A stretch of DNA of 11,104 nucleotides, taken from positions 1 through 11,104 of the forward strand of contig JADLCG010000230.1 of NCBI GenBank assembly GCA_020847355.1, in the 5' to 3' direction. Both the position numbers and the translations under genes were made by a program. The DNA is from Anaerolineales bacterium. Lineage in GTDB: Bacteria; Chloroflexota; Anaerolineae; Anaerolineales; Villigracilaceae. Positions within the stretch are counted from its first letter, which is position 1, and each line of letters begins with the position of its first letter. Shown here piece by piece: positions 1 through 7,315 of the stretch. The notes under the pieces are model-generated. The model was not told the DNA's origin and did not search any database. It saw only the letters and a list, made by a program, of their open reading frames with translations.

Positions 1-2
1 GC

Positions 3-1130
3 ACTGCGCGGACGGGACGCGAGGGCATTCAGCTTGCGCAAGAGCTAGATCCGGATGTGATCCTGATGGATATTAATATGCCGGATATTGACGGCATTAC
101 TGCCACAGGCACGATACGGCAGACCTCTCCGCATATTCAAGTCATCATTTTGTCTGTTCAAAACGACCAGAACTATATGCGACGCGCCATGTTGGCGGGC
201 GCAAGGGATTTTCTGACCAAACCGCCGATGGGCGACGAACTCATTAGCGCTATTCGCCACGCCGGAGAAATGGCTCAAGCTGAAAGAGGGAAAGGCGGTC
301 AGGCGCGCGTTGCCTCAACGACGGCTTCTGCGGGCGGGTTTATTCCCGGGGCGCCTGCTCTTAGCAATGGAAAAATCATAACAGTGTACAGCCCCAAAGG
401 GGGAACGGGATGTACGACGATTGCTGTGAACCTTGCGATTGCCCTGAATAATGAAGCTACTCGAACGGTGGTCGTGGACGGGAATCTGCAATTTGGGGAT
501 GTGGCGATGTTCTTGAATGAACAAGGCAAGAACACTATTTTGGATTTAGCGCCGCGTGTGGATGACCTTGAAATAGACCTCGTTGAAGATATATTGATCA
601 AACACCAAGCCTCAGGGATTAGCATACTGGCTTCCTCCCCGAGACCTGAAATGGCTGAAAAAGTTACTGGAGAGCAGTTCGTTAAGGTCTTACAATTTTT
701 ACAAACCATGTACGCTTATGTGGTTGTAGATACCGCCTCTTTACTAACGGATGCTGTCTTGGGTAGTATTGACGTGAGCGACGTCATTCTAACAATTTCG
801 ACTCAAGAAATCCCGGCGATCAAAAATACGCGCCTATTTCTTGACCTTTTGAAATCTGTGGGCGTGAATAAAGAGAAAGTTTTATTCTTAATCAATAAAT
901 TGGATAAACGCATACCCATTACCCCTGAGAAGATCAGCGATAACCTTAAGCAGGAAGTTTCCGCTGTTATTGCTTTGGATGAGAAGGTTGTCATTCCTGC
1001 CGGTAACCGGGGCGTTCCTTTTATGATTGACAATAAGAATCAGCCAATTGGAAAGAGCATTTTTGCTTTGGCAGAGGCGATTCGCGTGCGGCTTAATTCC
1101 CTGGAATCTCAAGCAGAAGCTAGGAGCTAG
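3..1130 (+). CDS. cpaE: CpaE-like Tad pilus assembly ATPase with receiver domain (5' partial)
   Basis: The reading frame is open from the first bases, so the true start lies upstream. The N-terminal part is a response-regulator receiver domain: the VILMDINMPDIDGI stretch carries the likely phosphoacceptor Asp (codon 69-71) and a DFLTKP stretch carries the conserved Lys (codon 219-221). A Gly/Ala-rich linker leads into a ParA/MinD-like P-loop ATPase domain starting near base 370, with a deviant Walker A motif SPKGGTGCTT (signature Lys codon 396-398). In this motif the usual P-loop Lys before Thr is Cys, a kind of substitution I recall from CpaE relatives. In Tad systems CpaE/TadZ is a polar localisation factor that recruits the pilus ATPase and platform. 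The next gene starts 11 nt downstream, consistent with one operon. The family call is firm; whether the receiver domain is phosphorylated cannot be seen. Confidence 0.9.
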   Translation, partial: TARTGREGIQLAQELDPDVILMDINMPDIDGITATGTIRQTSPHIQVIILSVQNDQNYMRRAMLAGARDFLTKPPMGDELISAIRHAGEMAQAERGKGGQARVASTTASAGGFIPGAPALSNGKIITVYSPKGGTGCTTIAVNLAIALNNEATRTVVVDGNLQFGDVAMFLNEQGKNTILDLAPRVDDLEIDLVEDILIKHQASGISILASSPRPEMAEKVTGEQFVKVLQFLQTMYAYVVVDTASLLTDAVLGSIDVSDVILTISTQEIPAIKNTRLFLDLLKSVGVNKEKVLFLINKLDKRIPITPEKISDNLKQEVSAVIALDEKVVIPAGNRGVPFMIDNKNQPIGKSIFALAEAIRVRLNSLESQAEARS

Positions 1131-1141
1131 GAGATTTATAA

Positions 1142-2581
1142 ATGTCATTATTAAAGCGAATAGAACAAAGTCAAGGCGGCGGGCAACAGGGCGGCGGGAA
1201 CAATCCGGCTCCTCATCCCGCTCAACCTTCTGGCGGCGGCGGAGGCGATAACTCGAAATTGTCTTCGCTTCAGGCGCGCCGCGTCAGCGCTCCGGTCACT
1301 TCCCCTCAAGCCGGCACTTATTTTGACCTCAAGACCAGAGTTCAAAATAAACTGCTCGCTGAGATTGATCCTTCAATGGACATCTCTAAAACAGAAGAAG
1401 TTAAGAAAACGATTCAAGATTTATTTGAACAAATTCTAACTGAAGAGAACATTGTTCTTTCGAGACCCGAACGCGCGCGCTTGTTTGAGCAAATTGCCGC
1501 CGAGATTTTAGGGTTAGGTCCTTTGCAGACTTTGCTGGAAGACGACTCTATTACGGAAATTATGGTGAACGGTCCGAAGAATATTTTTATCGAGCGTAAG
1601 GGTAAGATTCACCGCGTGCCGATTACTTTTGAAGGTAACGACCATGTCATGCGGATTATTGATCGTATCGTCGCTCCGCTTGGTCGGCGTATTGACGAGT
1701 CCAGTCCGTATGTAGATGCGCGTTTACAAGACGGCTCGCGTGTGAATGCCGTTATCCCGCCGATCTCTTTGGTGGGACCTGTTTTGACCATTCGTAAATT
1801 TTCCAAGAATCCCATTTCTGTAGATCAATTAATTCAATTTGGATCAATCTCTCAAGAAGCCGTTCAGTTCCTCAAAGCCTGCGTGGAATCAAGATTAAAT
1901 ATTATTATTTCAGGCGGTACTGGTTCTGGAAAAACCACGTTGCTCAACGTTATGTCAAGCTTTATCCCCGGCGACGAGCGCATCATCACGATTGAAAACG
2001 CCGCTGAATTGCAATTGCGTCAAGAGCATGTCGTTACGCTTGAATCGCGACCGCCTAATATTGAAGGTCGCGGCGAAGTGACCATCCGCGATCTAGTGAT
2101 CAACGCCCTGCGTATGCGCCCTGAAAGAATTATCGTAGGGGAATGTCGCGGCGGCGAAACGCTGGACATGTTGCAAGCCATGAACACCGGGCATGACGGC
2201 TCAATGACCACTGCTCACGCGAATACTCCGCGCGATGCAATCTCGCGTATTGAAACCATGTGCTTGATGGCTGGTATGGACCTGCCAATTAGAGCCATTC
2301 GAGAGCAAATCGCCAGCGCTGTGGATGTGATCTGTCAGCAGGAGCGTATGCGCGATGGAACGCGTAAAGTCACCACTATTACAGAGGTCAGCGGTATGGA
2401 AGGCGATGTAATTACCATGACCGACATTTTCACCTTTGAACAATCTGGCGTTGAAAACGGTCAAGTCGTTGGGCGTCTTCGCCCAACCGGCTTGCGCCCG
2501 AAATTCATGGATAAGATTGAAGCCGCGGGTATTCATTTACCCCCAGCTATTTTTGGCATTGGAGAACGCCGCCGATATTAA
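1142..2581 (+). CDS. cpaF: CpaF/TadA secretion ATPase (type II/IV secretion family)
   Basis: This is the hexameric motor ATPase that powers Tad/Flp pilus assembly at the cytoplasmic face of the membrane. At 479 aa it is of usual size. Residues 11-38 are a low-complexity Gly/Gln/Pro segment, probably a disordered linker. An all-helical N-terminal region (about 60-130) is followed by the N2 domain (LGLGPLQTLLEDDSITEIMV) and the RecA-like motor domain. Walker A is GGTGSGKTT at residues 258-266, and the Walker B/GECRGGE segment is around 330-340 (Glu334). The His-box stretch GHDGSMTTAHAN follows, as expected for the CpaF/VirB11 class. The ATG at 1142 is preceded by GGAG at 1130-1133, which overlaps the cpaE stop codon. 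tadB follows after 27 nt. Confidence 0.96.
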   Translation: MSLLKRIEQSQGGGQQGGGNNPAPHPAQPSGGGGGDNSKLSSLQARRVSAPVTSPQAGTYFDLKTRVQNKLLAEIDPSMDISKTEEVKKTIQDLFEQILTEENIVLSRPERARLFEQIAAEILGLGPLQTLLEDDSITEIMVNGPKNIFIERKGKIHRVPITFEGNDHVMRIIDRIVAPLGRRIDESSPYVDARLQDGSRVNAVIPPISLVGPVLTIRKFSKNPISVDQLIQFGSISQEAVQFLKACVESRLNIIISGGTGSGKTTLLNVMSSFIPGDERIITIENAAELQLRQEHVVTLESRPPNIEGRGEVTIRDLVINALRMRPERIIVGECRGGETLDMLQAMNTGHDGSMTTAHANTPRDAISRIETMCLMAGMDLPIRAIREQIASAVDVICQQERMRDGTRKVTTITEVSGMEGDVITMTDIFTFEQSGVENGQVVGRLRPTGLRPKFMDKIEAAGIHLPPAIFGIGERRRY

Positions 2582-2608
2582 GCCGGTTTTTAGGAGCTTA
2601 TAACCGTT

Positions 2609-3565
2609 ATGGGTACAGTCATCGTTGTTGTCGGCATAATCTTGATCGTCCTTTTGATTGTTGGAATTATCGTTTCCTCCAATAGCGAAAATGCGATGGT
2701 GGAACAAAGGCTTGATCAGTATTTTGAAACCGACAGCCAAGTAGACAAAGATAAGCAGGTGCAACGCGCCGTCTTGACTGAATGGGTCTCTAAACGCGTT
2801 GAAAAAACAAGCTTTGGAGATCGAGTGGCGCGTGAATTGGCGCGCGCCGATTTGAAATTTAAGGTTAGCGAGTATTTTGCTCTAATTGTGATCGCCACGC
2901 TTGGCTTGGGCGGGATTGCCTGGCTGGTTGGAAATCGAAACATTATTTCCTTTTTTATTGGCGCCGGCATTGGAGCGGTTATCCCGCGCTTTTACGTCAA
3001 GCAACAACAGCGCGCGCGCTTACAGCGATTTAATGATCAACTATCGGATATGCTCAACCTGACAGTGAACGGGTTGCGCGCTGGATATTCCGTTATGCAG
3101 GCGATGGAATCTGTGGGGCGTGAATTACCCCCGCCAATTAGCGACGAATTTCGGCGCGTGGTGCAGGAAATGCAGATTGGTATCCCTATGGAAGGCGCGC
3201 TTGATAATTTATTACGCCGTATCCCCAGCGAAGACCTTGACTTTGTAATCACCTCGATTAATGTGCAACGCGAAGTCGGCGGTAATTTATCCGAGATTTT
3301 AGATACAATTTCTTTCACCATTCGGGAAAGAGTTAGAATTAAGGGCGAAATTCGCGTGATGACTTCGCAAGTGCGCGCGTCTGGCGCAATTCTTTCTATG
3401 GTGCCGTTCTTTCTAACGCTGGTCCTCTGGTTTATCAACCCGGAGTATTTGCTTTCCGTAACGCAAGGCGGACCGCTTTGCGCGGGCATCATCATCTGCG
3501 TTGTCTTAGGTTTGATCGGCTCCGGTTATGCAGTAATGATGAAAATAGCGGATATCGAGGTATAG
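2609..3565 (+). CDS. tadB: TadB-like inner-membrane platform protein (T2SS F family)
   Basis: A 318-aa polytopic membrane protein. An N-terminal hydrophobic helix (about residues 3-23) is followed by a charged soluble segment, two further membrane segments (about 89-107 and 112-128), a cytoplasmic T2SS F (GspF-like) domain (about 135-250) and two C-terminal membrane segments (about 255-272 and 285-310). The domain contains family-typical stretches such as NLTVNGLRAGYSVMQAME and VNVQREVGGNLSEILD-like sequence (here INVQREVGGNLSEILD). With TadC it forms the membrane platform on which the CpaF/TadA ATPase drives pilus assembly. The ATG is preceded by AGGAG at 2592-2596 with a somewhat long 12-nt spacer. 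The stop lies only 2 nt before the tadC start, suggesting translational coupling. Confidence 0.92.
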   Translation: MGTVIVVVGIILIVLLIVGIIVSSNSENAMVEQRLDQYFETDSQVDKDKQVQRAVLTEWVSKRVEKTSFGDRVARELARADLKFKVSEYFALIVIATLGLGGIAWLVGNRNIISFFIGAGIGAVIPRFYVKQQQRARLQRFNDQLSDMLNLTVNGLRAGYSVMQAMESVGRELPPPISDEFRRVVQEMQIGIPMEGALDNLLRRIPSEDLDFVITSINVQREVGGNLSEILDTISFTIRERVRIKGEIRVMTSQVRASGAILSMVPFFLTLVLWFINPEYLLSVTQGGPLCAGIIICVVLGLIGSGYAVMMKIADIEV

Positions 3566-3567
3566 CA

Positions 3568-4539
3568 ATGGGCTTAGGAATTGGTCTTTTTATAGGGCTG
3601 TTGATCATTGGGGTGATCGTTGCAGTTGTGATCGTGGGCATTCGCGCTTCACGAAATACGCAAGAAGGCGTTGACCCATTAATGGATCGCTTGGCTGATG
3701 CCGCCCAAAGAGGCGAAGAAGTCAAGAGCCTTGAAGCGATCGAAATGCAACAACCCTTTGCCGAACGGGTGATTGTGCCAATTATTAAGAAGCTTGGCGA
3801 TCTCTCGGCGCGCTTTACTCCTCAAAATTTATTGGTGGAAACTACTCGTAAAATAGAACTGGCGGGCAACCCCGGTAAGTTGGATGCCGGCACGTTTTTA
3901 TCCTTGCGTTTTGTGGTTGCCGCTCTCTTTGGCGGAGTGCTTCTGTTCGTATCTCGAGTTGCTCCGACGCCGTGGTCGTTAGGGCGAACATTTCTCTTGA
4001 TCGTGGTCTTTGTATTCTTAGGCTTTAATTTTCCGGGCATGTGGTTGCAAAGCAAGATCTCGCGCCGTCAAAATGAAGTCCGCAAGGCGATGCCAGACGC
4101 TCTAGATCTGCTGACGATTTGCGTTGAAGCGGGCTTAGGCTTTGATGCGGCGATGGCGAAAGTTGGAGATAAATGGGAGAACGAATTATCGTTGATGTTC
4201 ACCCGTTGTATTCGTGAAGTTCAATTGGGCAAGCCGCAACGCGAGGCTCTCCGCGATATGGAATCTCGGCTTGGGCTTCCCGAGTTGACGAGTTTTGTCG
4301 CGGCTGTGATTCAAAGCCAAATCTTGGGCGTAAGCCTTTCAAAGGTGTTGAGAATTCAATCGGATCAGATGCGTGTCAAACGCCGGCAAAGAGCCGAGGA
4401 ACTCGCGCATCAAGCGCCGGTGAAGATGATCATCCCGATGGCGTTTCTGACCTTTCCTTCCATCTTGATCATCATGCTTGCGCCAGCCGGCTTTCAAATC
4501 GCTCAAACTTTTGGCGGCGGCGGAATTGGCGGAGGTTAA
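3568..4539 (+). CDS. tadC: TadC-like inner-membrane platform protein (T2SS F family)
   Basis: A 323-aa membrane protein and partner of TadB. I chose the ATG at 3568: it is preceded by GAGG at 3557-3560 with 7-nt spacing, and translation from it begins with a clean hydrophobic helix (about residues 3-24). An upstream in-frame ATG at 3478 lies inside tadB and adds a His/Arg-rich stretch that fits no family. Two membrane segments lie at about 110-127 and 137-153. The T2SS F domain follows (about 170-295) with MPDALDLLTICVEAGLGFDAA and a LGVSLSKVLRIQSDQMR stretch, both typical of TadC. A last membrane segment precedes a Gly-rich C-terminal tail (FGGGGIGGG). This is the last Tad gene of the visible cluster. 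Confidence 0.92.
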   Translation: MGLGIGLFIGLLIIGVIVAVVIVGIRASRNTQEGVDPLMDRLADAAQRGEEVKSLEAIEMQQPFAERVIVPIIKKLGDLSARFTPQNLLVETTRKIELAGNPGKLDAGTFLSLRFVVAALFGGVLLFVSRVAPTPWSLGRTFLLIVVFVFLGFNFPGMWLQSKISRRQNEVRKAMPDALDLLTICVEAGLGFDAAMAKVGDKWENELSLMFTRCIREVQLGKPQREALRDMESRLGLPELTSFVAAVIQSQILGVSLSKVLRIQSDQMRVKRRQRAEELAHQAPVKMIIPMAFLTFPSILIIMLAPAGFQIAQTFGGGGIGGG

Positions 4540-4597
4540 TTAAGCTTAGACGACGTTTCTTTATCAGAATGATTGGACGATTTCAAAAAGGCTAACT

Positions 4598-5338
4598 TTG
4601 TCTGATAAAAACTTGAGTTATAGATTTTATCAATTAATGTGGGGAATGCTTGACCTTGTGATTCCGCCGGCTTGCGGCGGATGCGATAAATACGGCTTCG
4701 CTTGGTGCGAAGACTGCCAAAAAGCGACGAAAATATTAAACGGCAAATTATTGTGCGAGATTTGCGGCATTCCTCAAGAAAAGGAAGGCTGTTGTGCGGC
4801 TTGTCTTTTAGAGAAGCCGCATTTTCGAGTCTTAAGAGCTTGGGCGGTTTTTGATCATCCAGTGAGAAGCGCGTTGCATAAATTAAAATATCGCCGGAAT
4901 ATTTCTTTAGGCTGGACGTTAGCCGCGCAAATGTTCGATTTTGTAAAAGCGGACTTGAACTGGCCCGTAGAAGTTGTGATTCCCATTCCATTGGGAGAAA
5001 AACGTTATCGCGAACGCGGCTATAATCAAGTAGATATGATTGCGAGACCTTTAGCCGCAAGTTTGGGCGTGCGTTATTTGACGGACGGATTGAAACGCCA
5101 AAAGGAAACTCGCTCGCAAGTCGGCTTGACGAAAATGGAGCGGCTGGTAAATGTCCATCAGGCTTTTGCGGCAGATGCCCGGGTGAGGGATAAAATCGCG
5201 CTGGTGATGGACGATGTCTCGACCACCGGCGCAACTTTATCGGCTGGAGCAGACGCTTTATTTTTAGCCGGCGCAAAAGACGTTTATGCGTTGACAGTCG
5301 CGCGCGCGTTGCCGCATAATGGTTTGAAGCTCGCGTGA
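4598..5338 (+). CDS. comF: ComF family phosphoribosyltransferase-like protein
   Basis: A 246-aa protein with the two parts of the ComF/GntX family. The N-terminal zinc-ribbon-like region has Cys at 26/29, 37/40, 53/56 and 65/66/69. The C-terminal type I phosphoribosyltransferase fold has the conserved RGYNQ (140-144), the R-Q-KETRSQVGL segment and the PRPP-binding loop ALVMDDVSTTGAT (201-213). ComF proteins are needed for DNA uptake in naturally competent bacteria, probably with the ComFA helicase, but many non-competent bacteria carry one and its reaction is not settled. I chose the TTG at 4598 because AAAAGG (4586-4591) is placed as a weak ribosome binding site. An ATG at 4637 (residue 14) would still keep every motif. 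It starts 58 nt after tadC on the same strand, so read-through from the tad operon is possible. Confidence 0.88.
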   Translation: MSDKNLSYRFYQLMWGMLDLVIPPACGGCDKYGFAWCEDCQKATKILNGKLLCEICGIPQEKEGCCAACLLEKPHFRVLRAWAVFDHPVRSALHKLKYRRNISLGWTLAAQMFDFVKADLNWPVEVVIPIPLGEKRYRERGYNQVDMIARPLAASLGVRYLTDGLKRQKETRSQVGLTKMERLVNVHQAFAADARVRDKIALVMDDVSTTGATLSAGADALFLAGAKDVYALTVARALPHNGLKLA

Positions 5339-5370
5339 GCGTTTGTAATTCTGATCTTTAATATCTTTAT

Positions 5371-5377
5371 AAGGAGG
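5371..5377 (+). promoter_or_regulatory. Strong ribosome binding site of hpf
   Basis: AAGGAGG is a near-perfect Shine-Dalgarno match, 5 nt before the ATG at 5383. It is the strongest one in the window and fixes the start of the hibernation factor gene. It fits a protein needed in ribosome-stoichiometric amounts. Confidence 0.85.
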
Positions 5378-5382
5378 ACTGT

Positions 5383-5946
5383 ATGTCCAACAAAGTTGAA
5401 ATTCAAACTCGCAACATCCGCTTGACGAATACGATTGAGGAGTATGTTAATAAAAAGGCTGGCAATCTGGATCGCTTTCTTTCGACGATTGAGTTGGCGC
5501 GCGTGGAACTTTCCCATCATAAAGCTGCCCGCGAGGCGAGCGATCGCAATGCGGCTCAGATCACTTTGCATGGGAAAGGCTTTACGCTTCGTTCGGAAGT
5601 GCGCGGCGACGAAGCCTTAGCGGCTTTTGACGCGGCGGTGGATAATATTCAACGCCAGATCGAACGCTACAAAGGCAAGCACGCCTATGGGCGCGGAGAT
5701 GGGCGCTCAGCGGCGGAAGTGGCGGAAGAGATTATTGATTACGAAACTGGCGAACTTTCGCCATTGGTGGCGCGGAGGAAGAGATTTACTTTAAGCCCGA
5801 TGACGGAAGACGAGGCGGTGGTGCAGATGCGGAATTTAGGACACGATAATTTCTTCATCTTTTACAACGCGCAGACCGGCAAAGTTAATGTGCTGTATCG
5901 TCGGCGCAATGGAAGCTACGGCTTAATTGAACCCGATGTAGAATAG
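5383..5946 (+). CDS. hpf: Long-form ribosome hibernation promoting factor (HPF)
   Basis: A 187-aa protein of the long HPF class. The N-terminal HPF/YfiA domain (residues 1-100) begins VEIQTRNIRLTNTIEEYV and has the basic IERYKGKH stretch that contacts the 30S decoding region. A linker (about 100-125) leads to the C-terminal dimerisation domain (about 128-185), with the strongly conserved RRKRFTLSPMTEDEAVVQM, LGHDNFFIFYN and VNVLYRRRNGSYGLIEP segments. Long HPF dimerises 70S ribosomes into translationally silent 100S particles in stationary phase or stress. The ATG at 5383 has the strong ribosome binding site at 5371-5377. The gene lies 44 nt downstream of comF and ends 3 nt before a perfect hairpin terminator. 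A stationary-phase promoter would be expected, but I could not pick one out with confidence. Confidence 0.96.
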   Translation: MSNKVEIQTRNIRLTNTIEEYVNKKAGNLDRFLSTIELARVELSHHKAAREASDRNAAQITLHGKGFTLRSEVRGDEALAAFDAAVDNIQRQIERYKGKHAYGRGDGRSAAEVAEEIIDYETGELSPLVARRKRFTLSPMTEDEAVVQMRNLGHDNFFIFYNAQTGKVNVLYRRRNGSYGLIEPDVE

Positions 5947-5949
5947 CTT

Positions 5950-5982
5950 AATAAGAGCCTGCATTTTCAGCAGGCTCTTATT
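5950..5982. terminator. Bidirectional intrinsic terminator between convergent hpf and lgt-like genes
   Basis: AATAAGAGCCTGC (5950-5962) and GCAGGCTCTTATT (5970-5982) form a perfect 13-bp stem with a 7-nt loop. The A-rich left end and T-rich right end supply a short U run on either strand. It lies 3 nt after the hpf stop and 2 nt before the stop of the minus-strand gene, so it can serve both transcripts. Confidence 0.88.
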
Positions 5983-5984
5983 AT

Positions 5985-6710
5985 TTAGGCTTTTGTTGGT
6001 CTGAGGCGGATTTCAAAGAGGATGAAACTTATGATCAGCGCGATTAGCGCGATGATTTGATTTGACTTGACGCCGTTTAGGATGACGTTCTGGTCGGCTT
6101 GAAAAGCGCTGATGAAAAGCAGGTAGGCGGCAGTCACGGCGCTGAGATTGAGGAACAGAATGCCGGAGGGTTGATTCTGCTTTTTGAACCAGAGCCAGCC
6201 AAAAATTAGGAGCGAAGCGCTGAGATTGTAAAGTTGAAGCGGGTGGCGGCGAGCGTTCCATAATTCAACTGCCCATGGGAGATCGCTTGGCGTCCCGAAA
6301 GCCGTGCCTGCCGCCAGATGACTTAATTCAATCCCGATAATGAGGAGCGCGAAAAACGGCATGAGCGCATCCAACGTGGACCAGAGGAAAAGTTTTTTGC
6401 GCTGAATGAAAATTAACAGCGCGAGCGCGGCTGTGATTAGCGCGCCGGATAGATCGAATAAATTTAAGTTGATTGAAAAAACGCTGAGCGGGCTTTTGCT
6501 AAAGGCTGAGAAATTTTCTAAGACGTAGAAGATGCGCCCGCCTAATATGTAGCTGAGTAAAGAATAAAAGACCAAATTGTTGAGATCGTCTTTGCTGAGC
6601 GCGTGTCGCTCCGCTCTTTTTTCGGCGACGAGCAAACCGATCCAGATGGCTAGAATCAATAAGACGATGTGGCGCGGCGGCGCGAAGAAATTATGGAATA
6701 AAGCCAGCAT
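5985..6710 (-). CDS. Divergent Lgt-like (prolipoprotein diacylglyceryl transferase family) membrane protein
   Basis: A 241-aa protein with about seven hydrophobic segments. Family resemblance to Lgt rests on LGGRIFYVLENF (56-67), AFGTPSDLPWAVEL (137-150) and RRHPLQLYN (154-162), which match in order the LGaRlgYVl, wGrpTdlPW and RHPsQLYE blocks of Lgt. However, by alignment from memory to E. coli Lgt, residues known to matter there seem replaced: His103 by Ser88, Arg143 by Glu128, Asn146 by His131, Glu151 by Thr136 and Arg239 by Gln204. So it may not transfer diacylglycerol to lipoproteins, and I give it no gene symbol. The ATG lies 1 nt after the stop of the upstream tlpA-like gene, with GGAG at 6727-6724 inside that gene, so the two are translationally coupled. 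The coupling hints at a role linked to extracytoplasmic thiol chemistry, which is inference. Confidence 0.75.
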   Translation of the reverse strand: MLALFHNFFAPPRHIVLLILAIWIGLLVAEKRAERHALSKDDLNNLVFYSLLSYILGGRIFYVLENFSAFSKSPLSVFSINLNLFDLSGALITAALALLIFIQRKKLFLWSTLDALMPFFALLIIGIELSHLAAGTAFGTPSDLPWAVELWNARRHPLQLYNLSASLLIFGWLWFKKQNQPSGILFLNLSAVTAAYLLFISAFQADQNVILNGVKSNQIIALIALIISFILFEIRLRPTKA

Positions 6711-6711
6711 T

Positions 6712-7254
6712 TTATTTTAGAATCTCCTCGACCCGCGTGCGGAGCAGGGCTTCTGCCATAGGTCCGCCGATGACGACTTCGGAGATGATTCCGGCGCGGT
6801 CAATAAAAAAGGAAGACGGCAACGAGCGGAGTTGATAAGCTTTGCCGGTCTCTCCAGTTTCGTCTAATAGAACTGGGAAATTTAGATTGTACTTATTTAG
6901 AAATGGAGCGATCTCCAGCGGATTGTCTTGCGCGGTCATGTTGATCGCTAAAACGATAAACCCTTGCGCTTTGTATTCGTCATAAATTTCTTGAATGGCG
7001 GGCATTTCTGCGCGGCAGGGCGGACACCAAGTTGCCCAAAGGTTGACCAGCACGGCTTTGCCTTTTAATTCTGAAAGCGTGTAGCTTTCGCCAGCGGGGG
7101 TTTTGAGCGTGAAATCTGGCGCGCTGAATCCGGCTTGCGGGGCGGAGGTTTGCGCGGCTGGCGTGTTTTTGGAAAAATCTGCGGATAAGATAATCCACGC
7201 GATGCCGGAGATTAAGACGAGAGCGTATAAGATAATTCTTTGCGTGAGGTTCAT
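6712..7254 (-). CDS. TlpA/ResA-like membrane-anchored thiol-disulfide oxidoreductase
   Basis: A 180-aa protein with a single N-terminal membrane anchor (residues 5-23, no lipobox Cys) and an extracytoplasmic thioredoxin-fold domain from about residue 42. AGFSAPDFTL opens the redoxin domain, and the active site is WATWCPPC with Cys77 and Cys80. LPSSFFIDRAG (145-155) contains the likely cis-Pro146. ResA/TlpA proteins reduce disulfides outside the membrane, often for cytochrome c maturation. No heme-related gene is visible here, so the substrate is unknown. I chose the ATG at 7254, which starts just before the hydrophobic anchor. The frame is open further upstream to 7356, but that extension would overlap the divergent gene's promoter and start and has no signal features. 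No clear Shine-Dalgarno sequence precedes the chosen start. It is the first gene of a two-gene operon. Confidence 0.9.
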   Translation of the reverse strand: MNLTQRIILYALVLISGIAWIILSADFSKNTPAAQTSAPQAGFSAPDFTLKTPAGESYTLSELKGKAVLVNLWATWCPPCRAEMPAIQEIYDEYKAQGFIVLAINMTAQDNPLEIAPFLNKYNLNFPVLLDETGETGKAYQLRSLPSSFFIDRAGIISEVVIGGPMAEALLRTRVEEILK

Positions 7255-7272
7255 GGTTTTATCAGAGCGGGG

Positions 7273-7278
7273 TAAAAT
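7273..7278 (+). promoter_or_regulatory. Putative -10 element in the divergent tlpA-like/DUF429 promoter region
   Basis: GCGGGGTAAAAT ends in TAAAAT (7273-7278), five of six matches to TATAAT. Transcription from it would start near 7285, which is upstream of the well-placed ATG at 7316 but downstream of the alternative ATG at 7280. On the other strand CATAAT (7282-7277) overlaps it and could be the -10 of the tlpA-like gene, so the two promoters would overlap. No convincing -35 is visible for either direction. Confidence 0.45.
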
Positions 7279-7302
7279 TATGGCATTCAATAGATTGGAG
7301 TT

Positions 7303-7308
7303 GAGGAA
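7303..7308 (+). promoter_or_regulatory. Ribosome binding site deciding the DUF429 start
   Basis: GAGGAA with AGGA at 7304-7307 lies 8 nt before the ATG at 7316. The competing in-frame ATG at 7280 has only a GC-rich purine stretch that overlaps the likely -10 element, so 7316 is preferred. Confidence 0.6.
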
Positions 7309-7315
7309 TCTTACC

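Noticed and set aside
299..709. A 136-codon minus-strand open frame within cpaE
   Set aside because: It is the complement of the ATPase domain, with no ribosome binding site or recognisable motif.
1173..1250. Repetitive GGC/GGCGGG runs at the start of cpaF
   Set aside because: These are codons for the Gly-rich linker of the protein and do not form a regular tandem repeat or a regulatory site.
2201..2536. A 111-codon minus-strand open frame within cpaF, and similar ones in tadB and tkt
   Set aside because: All lie fully inside well-supported genes and have shadow-like composition.
3478..3567. An in-frame ATG extending tadC upstream by 30 codons into tadB
   Set aside because: The extension is out-of-frame tadB coding sequence. 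The ATG at 3568 has its own ribosome binding site and starts at the membrane helix.
4536..5276. A 246-codon open frame on the minus strand, antisense to comF
   Set aside because: The product is rich in Ser, Arg, Leu and Lys with no family pattern, and comF on the plus strand has all its motifs. It is a shadow of the opposite strand.
5339..5382. A possible promoter for hpf in the AT-rich gap after comF
   Set aside because: TTTAAT and TAATAT are present, but none has a -35-like partner at reasonable spacing, so I could not choose one.
7103..7315. Upstream extension of the DUF429 gene to 7103 or to the ATG at 7280
   Set aside because: The long form runs antisense through the tlpA-like gene, and the 7280 start overlaps the likely -10 element. 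The 7316 start has the better ribosome binding site and matches the family N-terminus.
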